Positions 35,037-45,916 of a stretch of 64,000 bases of DNA are shown here, in pieces (the first letter of the stretch is position 1; every line of letters starts with the position of its first letter). The translations under genes and the position numbers were made by a program. The DNA comes from Zygaena filipendulae. Taxonomy: Eukaryota; Arthropoda; Insecta; Lepidoptera; Zygaenidae. The notes below the pieces were generated by a model. It worked only from the letters and a program-made list of their open reading frames with translations. It made no database searches and was not told where the DNA came from. Location: NCBI GenBank assembly GCA_907165275.2, contig OU015649.1, positions 13,608,001 to 13,672,000 on the forward strand, written 5' to 3'.

Positions 35037-35375
35037 GAAGAAGCAGAAGAAGAAGAAGAAGAAATGAGTTTATTGGTTCCCACATAAAAGGTACAAAAGT
35101 ACCTGTACGACATCGTTAAAAAAAAAGGAACAATGAACCCATAAATAAAATTCATCAAGACATTACCACAAAGGCACCTGCCGTGTTCCAGTGCCTCCCA
35201 TGGGAATATTCGCACGGCAAGGGCGTTCCGCCCCACGGGATACCACGACTACGCACCAGCGTGGTCATTAACCAAGGAGCCAACCGTGAACGTATAAAGT
35301 TTGATCAATACTTACCATTGCACGGAAGTCGCTATTCAATGGTAGAAATGCAGTTGTTACACCAATAATTTTATG
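35037..35375 (-). mobile_element. LINE 3' end with (TTC)n tail, minus strand
   Basis: A (GAA)n-rich run (35037-35063) borders AATGAGTTTATTGGTTCCCA, which is the mirror of a LINE 3' end (TGGGAACCAATAAACTCATT then TTC repeats). The upstream part on the minus strand is GC-rich (GGGGCGGAACGCCCTTGCCG) and is probably the remains of the last coding segment. No RT motif is left to classify it. Confidence 0.55.
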
Positions 35376-35571
35376 CTTACTTTTTCAAAATAACAATATT
35401 ATGTACTACGCAAAGACATCTCTCACGCCCGCGCCCCCATATTATCTGTGATCAATCTATGGGTATTTGATAAAGGGGAATTTTATAGTCATTTTGGCCT
35501 TGAACGTAAAAGTATTGTTATGGCTCTAATGTTATGCAATAAGAATATTTTTTTATTTTAAATGTATGTAT

Positions 35572-35790
35572 GTAGCTGTTCCTCGCGGTTTCACCCGCAG
35601 TAATTTTGGAGATCCCGCAGGAATTCCTGGGCAAAAAGCACCTCCTTCTCTACAGAGAAGGGCATAGAATACTTTTTGACAACGTGTATGCAAAATTTCA
35701 ATGATGATCGGTTAAGCCGTTGAGGCGTGAAAGCGTAACAGACAGACAGACAGAGTTAAATTTGAATTTATATTATTAGTAAGGATTAGT
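35572..35790. repeat. Family R repeat, reverse
   Basis: It starts TAGCTGTTCCTCGCGGTTTC, carries TGATGATCGGTTAAGCCGTT and (CAGA)n at about 35740, and ends ATTATTAGTAAGGATTAG. Confidence 0.75.
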
Positions 35791-36384
35791 AAAGACATGT
35801 TTCACCATATTCAACGCACTCACTACACTTTAAACTTATGGAGACCTGGTACTTATGTAAGTAGGGATGTTCTCGGTGTGTTATTTTTAATTACCTACTT
35901 CAATCACAGTTTACCTACTATTTCTTCAGGCTTTATGCCTACTAAAACAGAACATTTAGACGTAGTCTAAAAAATAGATTTCTACTATACCTACCTACTT
36001 ATTAAACCATTTTTCTATCTACAATGTTCTAAATAAAATTTCCAAAATATTCCCAATCTACGTATTCATTCAATCAGAAAAGAATAGAATAGCAATCTAA
36101 ACAACTCCAGCATGCAAATTAAATCCCGAAATGTCAAGGCCAGTATTATTTTTTAATTACCTATTCAATTCCAATATTTCGTTGCAATGTTTAATTTTTC
36201 AATCAACCAAAACGGATTGTCGCAACACGCAAAAAAGAAATTAGATACAAGCTAAATGCATCCACTGCAAGTATCACAATTCACAACTCACAGGTTTTCG
36301 TGATTATTAGTAATTTACGTTGGAAAATAAAATAAAAAACTAAAAGTCTCATTTACACCATGCAGGTATTTGTGTCAAAATATT
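35791..36384. other. No gene recognised
   Basis: AT-rich; nothing supportable. Confidence 0.35.
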
Positions 36385-36618
36385 GGTCAGAGTCGACTTT
36401 AATGGTTACCTACTTAGTTAAGTATAGATTTTTAAAAGAAAACTGCCGTAATCAGAGACGTTCAGTAAATTAATGTTAATTGGCATTTATCGAGATGTAA
36501 CTTAATTAGTTAAATTCCAATTAACATTAATTTATTAAACTTGTCTGATTGCGGCAGTTTTGTTTTAAAAATCTATACTTAATTAAGTAATCATTAAAGT
36601 CGACTCTGAGTGCGGCGG
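36385..36618. mobile_element. Palindromic element (family B), intact copy
   Basis: This 234-bp element is one large foldback: TCAGAGTCGACTTTAATGGT at the left pairs with CATTAAAGTCGACTCTGA at the right. TAAGTATAGATTTTTAAAA pairs with its mirror, and the centre mirrors TTAATTGGCATTTA around about 36495. Relatives are at 4299-5092 and 38811-38942. There is no ORF. Confidence 0.85.
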
Positions 36619-37210
36619 TAAGTTGTTAATCCAACATTGTACTACTTCTGATAGAATTCCGAATCAAATCTCAAAGGAAGCTCATAAATTCTTTAAATCT
36701 CCATTTCAAATGTCATCATAAAATAGTTCTCCTAACAAACGGAATTCAGCTAAACAGTGTCAAGTGTGATATGTCTCGAGATTTCGAGTGCGAGAGAGCG
36801 TATCGAAATTTGAAAGACTAAGATGTGTAGGCGTCCAACAAAGCAACATAATTAAGAAATACATGATATTTACAATGAATATATTTTATTTTAAACTGTA
36901 GAAAGTGAAATTTCGAATGCTGCAATTTGTGTTGTTCATTTAATATTCGGATAATCTGCCAAATTCTATATTGAATTGGATTTAAAATTCATATAGTTCA
37001 ATAATTTCTCAAGTAATTATACTGATTACTTGTAGAGTAAGCATAAGTACCTAATAGATATTTTTATTACGAACTGCTACTAAATTGGTATTACATGTTC
37101 TCATCGTATAGGAAATTCGACGAGAACTTTAAAAACTATACATCGATGCTCCAAATGTTATCAAACTTTCTCTTATTATTATAAAAATAATTTTCAAATA
37201 ACAGCCTACG
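36619..37210. other. No gene recognised
   Basis: AT-rich; only short chance ORFs. Confidence 0.35.
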
Positions 37211-37553
37211 TTGAAAAAGAAATAAATAACTATAACGTCTTGGCTCCAAATCGTTGCTATCTTCCTATTTCTAATAGCGGAAGAACAATTCATCGGCATT
37301 GACAGTGAAACAATGTCAGAGTGGTTACTGCAACGGTAGTTCGGTAATTACAAGCTGTCATCAGATACGGCAAATCAACTGGCCCGACGGCTTTATTTGA
37401 CGCTATAGCAACAACGAAACGTCTTGATCATCGTCTGAACGACCTTCAGCAAACCACACGAGAAACAAGCGAAGCGTTGACTATATCGAAGCAGTCATGC
37501 TTCGTCGTCAATCACAAGCTATCTATGAAAACATCACTCAATTTCTGAACTAA
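37211..37553 (+). pseudogene. Decayed coding sequence of unknown family
   Basis: Coding-like sequence is spread over three frames. 37213-37335 reads ...FLIAEEQFIGIDSETMSEW... to a TAG. A second frame after about 37385 reads LFDAIATTKRLDHRLNDLQQ. A third frame after about 37475 reads DYIEAVMLRRQSQAIYENIT and stops at 37551-37553. Each frame is amphipathic and helix-like, composition is less AT-rich than the flanks, and the frames pass on cleanly. This suggests one protein C-terminus broken by indels and a nonsense codon. I do not recognise the family; a gag-like or host origin are both possible. Confidence 0.35.
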
Positions 37554-38404
37554 CTCTTACGTAATCTTTGTAAATATCAGCCCAGTGTGTTTATAAACTG
37601 AATAATAATTAGGTAATATAATTTTTTTTTAATTCTAAATGTTTTCTGAAACTTTCGGTAGAAGTTAAAAAAATGTTTCGATAGGTATAAGTATTTGTGA
37701 TTTGATTTTGCAATATTTTTTCAGTAATGTTGTGGATATAAAATATGCGAAATTTGGATATTGTTATCATTTAGAAAATAATAATACTCCGATACGTAAA
37801 AAGGCGATAAATAATAATTTGTTAAACTATACAAACGCACAATGTGATTTACCAAAGTCGTGAGTTGCAAGAGACAAAGTAAAAACCGTTAAACGCAGCA
37901 ACGATTTCAATGGAAAGTAATCACAAAATGTAGAACGATAATGATACCTCCGAGTTAATTAAGGTTACTCGCAGTTTGGACATAAAAGAAATGAATTGAG
38001 ATCGAAAAGAACACGTCAAGAAAGTTATTCCGAAAAGAAAATCAATATGAAGATATGTAAAATCGAATAAAAGGGGGTCGCCTAAGATTCAGTAGTCACC
38101 TATAAATAAAACAAATAGTTTTCGGTTAAAAATTTCATTAAAAATATAGGAACTATAAGTTTTAAAATGGATTTATTCACAGTCGATTTGAAACATAACG
38201 AAAAACAGCTCGTGGTCACCAAGTTTGATGTGACCGCAATGGGCCACAATGAATCATTAACAAAACATTTTGTTTCGTGACAAACATTATGTTTGTCCAT
38301 CTTGTAAAGTTGCGTTTGCGTATTGTTTCCAGTCAAGATCGTAGTCACAATTTGCTTTTTTCCAAAATTCTACTGATTGGTTTGGTGATTGGTTGATTGT
38401 GTTA
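37554..38404. other. No gene recognised
   Basis: AT-rich; a frame at 38100-38348 on the minus strand shows no motif. Confidence 0.35.
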
Positions 38405-38530
38405 TTGGATTTCCCGCAGGAACTCCAAACTTTTTTTATTCTTCTTCTCTTTACAATAACAAACACAACAAAAAAGAAATAAATCGGTTCAACCGTTCAC
38501 GCGTGATGCCGTGACCAAGGGAAATAGGGA
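38405..38530. repeat. Family R variant, reverse, short
   Basis: GATTTCCCGCAGGAACTCC, then AACAAACACAACAAAAAAG and TTCACGCGTGATGCCGTGAC, the mirror of the 19396-type variant. Confidence 0.7.
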
Positions 38531-38810
38531 TATTCTTAAAATTGGCTAACTTTTTTATTTATGAACCGATTGATATGAAACAAACACTAAATGTTAAGTG
38601 AAGCTTACAAAAATATATTAATGAAAACTCATCTGAATCGGATAAGCCATTTCAGAGATTGGCGTGCACAAACAAACAAAAATTCTAACAATCATTGTAT
38701 GGGGTGCTTTTGCGTTGATAAGGGTCCCAATGATATTTTTTCTTATATATCTTCCATGTCCATAGCCAGCGAAACGTTTGGCTTAGCTCTCGTTTGACGT
38801 TTCGGTCATA

Positions 38811-38942
38811 CCGCCGCACTCAGAGTCGACATTAATGATTACTTAGTTAAGTATAGATTTTTAAAACAAACTGCCGCAATCAGACAAGTTTAATAAATTA
38901 ATATAAATTGGCATTTAATTAAAGTCGACTGTGAGTGCGGCC
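38811..38942. mobile_element. Palindromic element (family B), internally deleted
   Basis: Termini CGCCGCACTCAGAGTCGAC and GTCGACTGTGAGTGCGGC are intact. Only the left half of the interior remains (TTAAGTATAGATTTTTAAAA, AACTGCCGCAATCAGACAAG), so the copy is 132 bp instead of ~235 bp. Confidence 0.85.
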
Positions 38943-39089
38943 GATAGACAACGACAACGATTTTCTTTTGTTTTTTAAATCGACCTAAACTTTATTTACA
39001 ACGTTTGTTTAACCATATTATTTTTTGTTGCGCGTCTCTGCGCTTTGAATACTTACATACCTAAATGTGCTTATTTCTCGGTCGCTAGT

Positions 39090-39372
39090 CTAAATATGAA
39101 AATCCAGCTCGTGAAGATGCACTCAGCTTTACGCAAGAGATGTCAAGTCGGGCTGGCGACACGGGCGGTGCCCACCAGTCACCACCATGCACACCATCAC
39201 AGCCCCGTCAATGACGTAACGGTCAAACAGCGTTTCCAAAAAAAGGAAAAAACAACACCGTGTGACATTGATACCGGAGACTTGACATTTAACAGAAAAG
39301 GTGTTGAAAAGTGGTATTTTTTTATTTGTTTTAATGCGTTTCAGAATGATTCAGATTTGGATGTCGACGATG
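39090..39372 (+). other. Possible host exons (unproven)
   Basis: 39096-39223 is an open, GC-richer frame with a His-rich stretch (TSHHHAHHHSPVND) ending at a possible donor (GTAACG, about 39219). Further on, a 28-bp segment 39345-39372 has a strong acceptor (TTTTAATGCGTTTCAG) and donor (GTAAGG) and encodes acidic NDSDLDVDD. I do not recognise either peptide, and the open frame also continues through the supposed intron, so coding status is doubtful. Confidence 0.2.
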
Positions 39373-39837
39373 GTAAGGTCTGAAGAAAGATGGTGAGATT
39401 ATAGCTCGCATCTTGTATTAATTTTATATTATAAAACTATAAACTAAAACTAAAACACTAAACTAAAAAAACTAAAAACTATGACGGCAATTTGCTGTTA
39501 GGTAAACAAAATTTGGTCATAGATCATCCTTAGTCATATAATAAGGAAGACTATTGTCTTACAACTAGTCTATTTATTGGATGACAGTAGATTTATGCTG
39601 GCGAAAGAACAAGGTTGTCGTCAGTCACAAAAGATTTGAACGCTGACACACCATCCCACACCCACACCATTCAACAATATCCACGTTTACCTTTTTTATA
39701 TCGAATGACTGAACTATTAATTTCATTTAAAACAAGATATAACATTATTTTTTTATTAGCTATGCCCATACAGGGCTGATGCTGCAGACTTTGTCGAGTG
39801 CAAAGACTGTTATTTTTTCTCCTTTTTTTTCTATAGT

Positions 39838-40020
39838 CGTTCTCCCGCGGTTTCACTCGTGGTAATTTCAGCCGCTGGAATTCCGGAATAAGAAGTACCC
39901 GTATATACTCGGAAACACTATAGCATTCTATTGGTACAAAAAAAATTCAAAATCGGTTCAGTAGATCCAGAGATTAACCCCTACAAACTCACAAACTTTA
40001 CCCCTTTATAATATTAGTAA
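39838..40020. repeat. Family R repeat, reverse
   Basis: CTCCCGCGGTTTCACTCGTG at the left, AAATCGGTTCAGTAGATCCA in the middle, and TTTATAATATTAGTAAAAAT at the right. Confidence 0.7.
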
Positions 40021-40081
40021 AAATCTATTGTGTTGTCTGTAAAGCAAGTTTTTCAGCATCCTTAAGGTTATAAGTTGTAGT

Positions 40082-40294
40082 ATGGAAGCCCTGGTTTCGG
40101 ATTACAGCCTCGTTGGCGGTTATGCCTTGTGGTTCTTTGAACTATCATATCTTTGCCGAATCGTAGCGCGTGCGTCGACCACACACGGCTATGCTTATGG
40201 TTATGGTTTGAGAACGCATCGGTGGTTCCGTCCGATGAGAGATAACTTTTGGATTTTGAAATGTGGTAAGAAAAACATATTTCGATATGTCTAA
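40082..40294 (+). CDS. Possible short ORF or first exon, unknown
   Basis: A 70-codon frame starts with a genuine ATG and reads MEALVSDYSLVGGYALWFFE. It includes a GYAYGYG stretch and is GC-richer than its neighbours. A possible splice donor (GTAAGA) lies inside it at about 40264. No Kozak strength, homology or partner exon supports it, so it may be chance. Confidence 0.15.
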   Translation: MEALVSDYSLVGGYALWFFELSYLCRIVARASTTHGYAYGYGLRTHRWFRPMRDNFWILKCGKKNIFRYV

Positions 40295-40569
40295 TTATGA
40301 CTAAATTATTTTTATGAAACTTATAATTTAAGAGCCGGAAATCGAACTACCATGTAAGACACTATATGTATATAATATGTTGCTGTACTCAATGTGCCTA
40401 ATAAATACATAGTTGATTACAATAGGTGAAATACATAGTTGAATATACCTATATAAGTGATCCCCTTAATCGTCCTTTAACTTTTGAACGTGACGTCCCC
40501 TGCGACTTGGTTTAGTTTTATAGCAAGTTTTACTGCCTTTCATATCCAAATATAGCCAGAAGACGTTAT

Positions 40570-40872
40570 CTATATAATAAAAATGAATCGCCAAATGTGT
40601 TGCTAAGCGCATAACTTCCAAACGACTACACCAAATCGGATAATTGTTTTTTTTTGTGTTCGTTATTGTCAAGACAAGGTTTATATAAAAGAAGTTTGGA
40701 GTTCCTGCGGGAATTCCGAAACTCACGCGGGTGAATCTCCGAAACGGTTGGACCGATATTGACGGGACTTTCAGTACTAATTAGCTGATGTTGTAATGAA
40801 TACATTAGGCTACTTTGGAGATCCTGCAGGAATTCCGCAACTTGCGCGAGTGAAACCGCGGGGCACAGCTAG
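40570..40872. repeat. Family R variant, forward
   Basis: It starts TATCTATATAATAAAAATGA, includes ATCGGATAATTGTTTTTTTT, two CTCACGCGGGTGAA-type boxes (about 40720 and 40845) and ends CGCGGGGCACAGCTAGT. Confidence 0.8.
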
Positions 40873-41132
40873 TTTTTAATATAAACAAGTAAAAATAGGA
40901 TTTCCTTTTTTGGTAATTCTTGCGTGCAATAAACAGATTAACGCTACGACGTTTACATGTAATGCGCTAAAAATATAATCATAGAGTACAGAAGTATTTT
41001 TATCAACTAATTTTAAATCAGATCATTATTTATCAACGAACTTATCAATCAAGCCATTTTTATTTATTAACGGGTTGTTAATGCAATTTATAAGTTGAAA
41101 TAAAACATCTACGTATATATACTAAGCAAAAG

Positions 41133-41457
41133 AATATGCTATTTGACTTTTTTTTTAGTCCGTCTTGTAGATTAATAATAAAATAAATATTGGATACGTA
41201 TTTTTTCTTTTTTTACGTAATCAAAAAATAACGGCGATACATTGAGTTGAAATTTTGCGTGTCGTCACTAACCAGTTTGTATGGCGGCTTGTAGCGGTTA
41301 GTGACGTCACTAGCCCTCACCCTAAACTTTAATGCGCCTTATTTCTGTGTATTTTAATTTTTTTGAAAAATAAAAAATACGTGTCTAATGATTTTTAATT
41401 TTCTAACTGGCGGACTAATTAGAATTTTGATTTTCGAATGTCGTCAACATCCCTATT
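41133..41457. mobile_element. CRE-bearing MITE (family E), copy 5
   Basis: Left end AATATGCTATTTGAC and right end GTCGTCAACATCCCTATT. The right-hand CRE is intact (GTGACGTCAC at 41301-41310) and the left has decayed to GTGTCGTCAC. It is closest to the copy at 25295-25615. Confidence 0.85.
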
Positions 41458-42314
41458 ATAATTACCTAAATCTTTTTTATTGAACTGGTCTTTTAATCGA
41501 GATCCAAATAGTATCTACTCATCTACATCGATTCTCACAAATTCTGCACAAAAAAGAAACTTCTGCACAAAAAAGTGAAGTCCAATTTTTGCATAGCGCA
41601 TTTGCATATTTACGAAGATTTACGATAGTAAGTATCCAAATATTGTAAAATTTCATTAATGCTATTTCCTGTATCAATATCAATGTAAACATCGCTCGAT
41701 TTCTACGTTTATTTCTAACTATTTAGCTTCAGTTTTAATTACCTAACGAACAATGTTATAAAATCTTATAAGTAAATTTTAATCTACCGAAATGAAACTT
41801 TAATGTAATGCATTATAAAGACATGGAATGAAGCTAATCTGATGATGGGCAAGGCAATTCGACGCAACGCCGTTGTTGGGCCTCGATTGGGCCTCGATTA
41901 ATTGGTCTGGACAGTGGACAAGGACTGTGGTCCTAAATAATTACTTTTTAGTTCAGTTTACTCATAAAACTCGTCCTTTTATTTATTTTTTTAACTATTT
42001 GAACTTATCATTTTTTATCCGCAACAGTAGGTAGGTATGTACTTAATCTGAAACCGTATCAAATGTCAAGTGGTCCGCCCACATGTCCACCGCTGGGACG
42101 GACTCAAGTCAAGGCCGATGCTACACCTACGTTCCACTTTAGAGAAAGGATCACATCGCAATCCATTGTACGGCGTGGCCCATTACCTGTATTATAACAT
42201 TCGATTCGTATTGTGCGAAGTCGATTGAACCGTGAGATTATGTCGTTTGTGGTTGGCTAATGAGATGCTTGTTTGCTTAAGCTTTTATGTATAAGAACGC
42301 TCGTTTTATTTATA
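41458..42314. other. No gene recognised
   Basis: AT-rich, with a GC-richer patch at about 42060-42190 that has no long ORF. Confidence 0.35.
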
Positions 42315-43095
42315 CACTAGTTGTGTCCCGCGGTTGCATCCGCGTTAATTTCAGATTCCCCGCGGGAATTTCGAGATAAAAATTACCCTATGTGTTAATC
42401 TGATGTATGAGCTATATTATTGTAAAGTTTCATTTAAATCCATCCAGTAGTTTTTGCGTGAAAGAGTAACAAACATCCATCCATCCATCCATACAAACTT
42501 ACAAACTTTCGCGTTTATAATATTATTTTATTTATACAAATAAACTAGCTGTTACCCTCAGTTTCACCCGCGTTAATTTCGGAGATCCCGCGGGTATTCC
42601 GAGATAAAAGTACTACCCTATATTTTTTTCTCTACCTTATACCGTTGACAACGTGAAGCATGCAAATTTTATGTAGTTTCGCCCTCGTTAATTTCGGAGT
42701 TCCCTTGGAAATTCCGGAATAAAAACTACCTTATTTCTTATTACCTGTACCCTTGAAAACGTTTATGCAAAATTTCATGATGATCTTAAGCCGTTAAGGC
42801 GTAAAAGCGTAACAAACAAACTCACTTTCGCATTTATATAAATAAAGTATACTCTTCTCTTTGTTCGTCTTTTTTGTCGGAAACCGGAGGTTCCGCTATT
42901 TATTTCTGTACGAGCTGTCCCCCGCGGTTTCACCAGCGATAATTTCGGAGTTCCCACGGGAATTCCGGCATAAAAAGTACCCCATGTTCCTTTCTGTACC
43001 CTTGATTACCTACGTGCACGCATTTCACGATGATCGTTTGAAAAGTTGAAGTGTGAAAACGTAACAAACAAACTCACATTCGCGATTATGATATT
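42315..43095. repeat. Cluster of four family R copies, all reverse
   Basis: Copies start at about 42315 (the (ATCC)n subfamily, ending near 42530), 42545 (ACTAGCTGTTACCCTCAGTT), about 42665 and 42910 (GAGCTGTCCCCCGCGGTTTC). The second lacks its far end and runs into the third, which suggests tandem insertion at a preferred site or deletion between copies. Confidence 0.8.
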
Positions 43096-43867
43096 GAGGA
43101 TGCATTGAATGAATGCTTCCAAATTAATGTATCATCAGATATTAATGTCTAATCAGATATTTAAATAAAATTCTTGCAGTTCTCGAATCACGACGGTCAC
43201 AAAAGGAATCAAATAAGAAAAAAGTCGTCTGATGAGCAAAGAAACCAGGTTACTGTAGATACACTGCCTAATCACCGTGTATAAGATGGTGGGTTTCTGG
43301 GTTAGTCTTCCAATTGCCCTGCATGAAGACGATACTGTCTCAAACTGGGTATTTGAGATCAAGTATTTCAAACTAGTCTAGACTAGCCTTGTTTTTATAT
43401 TTCGTTAAAATAAATACCTATAATGTTGTTATTGGGCCAAACGCTAAACAAATGTGCGGCTCTTTGAGACTTTATTTTTCATCTATACAGGGCGTGAGTA
43501 CCACGAGTTTTGTCTTTTCACCAACCGTTCTATTTGACATCTCGCGTCCTTGATCCTCATCTATTGGAGCAGCAAAGTGACACTGATCCACTCCAGCTCC
43601 GAGGTGAACACTGAAGAATAGAACGCATGCGCGGTTTGCGTAACTCACGTTGAATCATTGGATCTTTCTATTGAATTCGGCTCTATTGTTTGCGCAGGCG
43701 CATGCCACAGTGTTGCATAGGTTAAATAAATATATTATGCTAAATAAAGGCATCGGGTTTGGCAGAAGTTATGCAAGATTTCGGTTTTTTTTCGTGTCTA
43801 GGTCGTTTAGTGTAACCAGATCTCAATTCTCAATGATCTACAAGAAGATACATACTAACTAGTTTAT
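43096..43867. other. No gene recognised
   Basis: Mixed composition; GC-richer 43490-43630 without a supported ORF. Confidence 0.35.
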
Positions 43868-44097
43868 TTTTAACTAGTTGTGCCCCGCGGTCTCACCCGC
43901 GTTAATTTCAAAGTTCCCGCGGGAATTTCGGGATAAAAAGTACCCTATGTGTTAATCTGATGTATAAGCTATATTATTGTAAAGTACTTTCATTTAAATC
44001 CATTCAGTAGTTTTTGCGTGAAAGAGTTACAAAAATCCATCCATCCATCCATCCACCCATACATTTTTACAAACTTTCGCGTTTATAATAAGGATTA
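43868..44097. repeat. Family R subfamily with (ATCC)n, reverse
   Basis: CTAGTTGTGCCCCGCGGTCT at the left, (ATCC)n at about 44036-44055 and TTCGCGTTTATAATAAGGAT at the right. It is very similar to 20840-21065 and 42315-42530. Confidence 0.8.
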
Positions 44098-44141
44098 AAG
44101 TAGGATTAATATTCCCGTAGTTTTGGAATACTTCGATGTTA

Positions 44142-44284
44142 AGCCCGCTCCAGATTCACGCGAGAATCTTGCGAGAGCGCGAGAAAACCACGAGAACGTG
44201 AATGTGGAGCCGATGTTCTCCGCCGCCGTTTCTCGAGGTTTTCTCGCGTTGTCGCAAGATTCTCGCGTGAATGTGGAGCGGGCT
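44142..44284. mobile_element. Harbinger-type MITE with TTA target duplication
   Basis: This 143-bp, GC-rich element is almost entirely an inverted repeat. AGCCCGCTCCAGATTCACGC at the left pairs with its mirror ending GTGGAGCGGGCT, and CGAGAATCTTGCGA pairs with TCGCAAGATTCTCG. It is flanked by TTA on both sides (44139-44141, 44285-44287), as in PIF/Harbinger. The ORFs that cross it on both strands are artefacts of its symmetry. Confidence 0.85.
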
Positions 44285-44287
44285 TTA

Positions 44288-45916
44288 CATTCGTTATCAA
44301 TATGTCCTTCGGAGTTCGGACCTTCATCAAGAAAAGATGAAAATGAAATTTTTATTTAAGGACGTTCATGCGAGTAAGAGCTATGTTTCCATCATAAAAC
44401 GCAATGCACTCTCTACCTACCTATACTATATATATACTATAATATGGTTAGAATCGTCAGATCATTGAGCAAAAAATGACGCTTTTCCCATTTCGGTTGT
44501 TAGACATCGAAAAGATCCATTCGTCTATTCTAATTTTCCAGTAGGTAGTTTAGCAGCCGCGATACTTCCCACGGATGGGTATTATCTTGTTACCTGTTAT
44601 TAAGAAAACGAGTCACATTACACCTATGTTTTCGTTCGATATAAAATTAAAAAGGTGTGGACGATCTCTCGGTTCTTATGCAACTACCATAATCTAAAAT
44701 TAAAATAATATAAAGGTAGGTAGAACTTATTGTAAACTAGGCACTGTTACACAACAATTCCGTAAAAGTGAAGATTCACTTCACATCGTTGTGAACGTTG
44801 CGCGTTGTTCCTATCAAAGTCAAATAGGAAAATTCAAAGTTACTACTTAAGTGTCTATGGCTCTTTTTGGCGTCAATAAAATTACAGTAATACGAGAGCA
44901 CCCATAATTTATCTGCCCTTCACAGCTTCCTAGTGCTATGGCTGGAGAGAAGCTGCGCAACAAACTCCCATGTAGGTACCTAGTACGCTGTCAGTTTACA
45001 ATTTCCATCACAAAATAATACCAAGATTAAAATTAATGGAAAATATTGTTAGGCAATCCCATTTACAATCTAATTTTCATATAATAAAAAGTACATACGT
45101 TCGGTAAGTAATTGAAACTATTATCAAGATTTTATAGGGGTCATTCCGATTGTACGTAGGTAATATACAGTAAAGGAAAAAGGTGCCAAAATTTACTACC
45201 TAGGTAAATATTTGCCTGGCAGAGAAGACGGGCTACCATAGTTTCAAACATTGCAACACTAAGATAGGAGAACTATACGAAACTCCAAAAACAACAAGTT
45301 AGATAACTCTTCGATTCGAAGCGACAATAATTTGAGGAGTTTCTCCTGATATGATCCAATAGTTCCAAAAACGATTAGACCCGACAGAATAGACGACAAT
45401 AATTCCATACAACCGTGTACGTGACTAAAGTGCGTATTAAATAACATAATACAATTGCACAACGATAATAATAAGCGATGTGAAAAACATTCATTAAGAG
45501 GCTCCCCCACGCCAATGACCTTGGGCGCGCGAGCTTTCTTTCGTCCCACCCTACCTGACTCACCTCTGTGTAATTACGACATTTGAGTTATAAAAGCGCC
45601 ATCTTTTAAAAAGTATTACTATTACTAATTATAATGCTTAGAACGACATCTAACAGATTTTCCTCGTACTACAATAAACTGCGGTTCAAGCGATAGCGGG
45701 AGATTAGACAAGCTCTACCATTATAGACAATATCATCACAATATTAAATAAAACTATGTAAATTTACTAGAAAAATTTATTCATACAATTTGTTTATTGT
45801 AACAATCATAGTAAGTAACAGTAAAATGACTGTATTTTTAAATCAATAAAAAATGTAAAATACCTAGCCCGGAAGATTGCTTTTAAACAATAAGGTAACC
45901 AGTTGTTCTTTATTTA
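44288..45916. other. No gene recognised
   Basis: AT-rich. On the minus strand at 45480-45560 a short GC-richer stretch with a GGTGAGT donor-like site lies in an open frame, but nothing is recognisable. Confidence 0.35.

Noticed and set aside
44123..44359. Open frames on both strands with similar peptide sequence
   Set aside because: The similarity comes from the inverted-repeat structure of the MITE at 44142-44284, not from coding.
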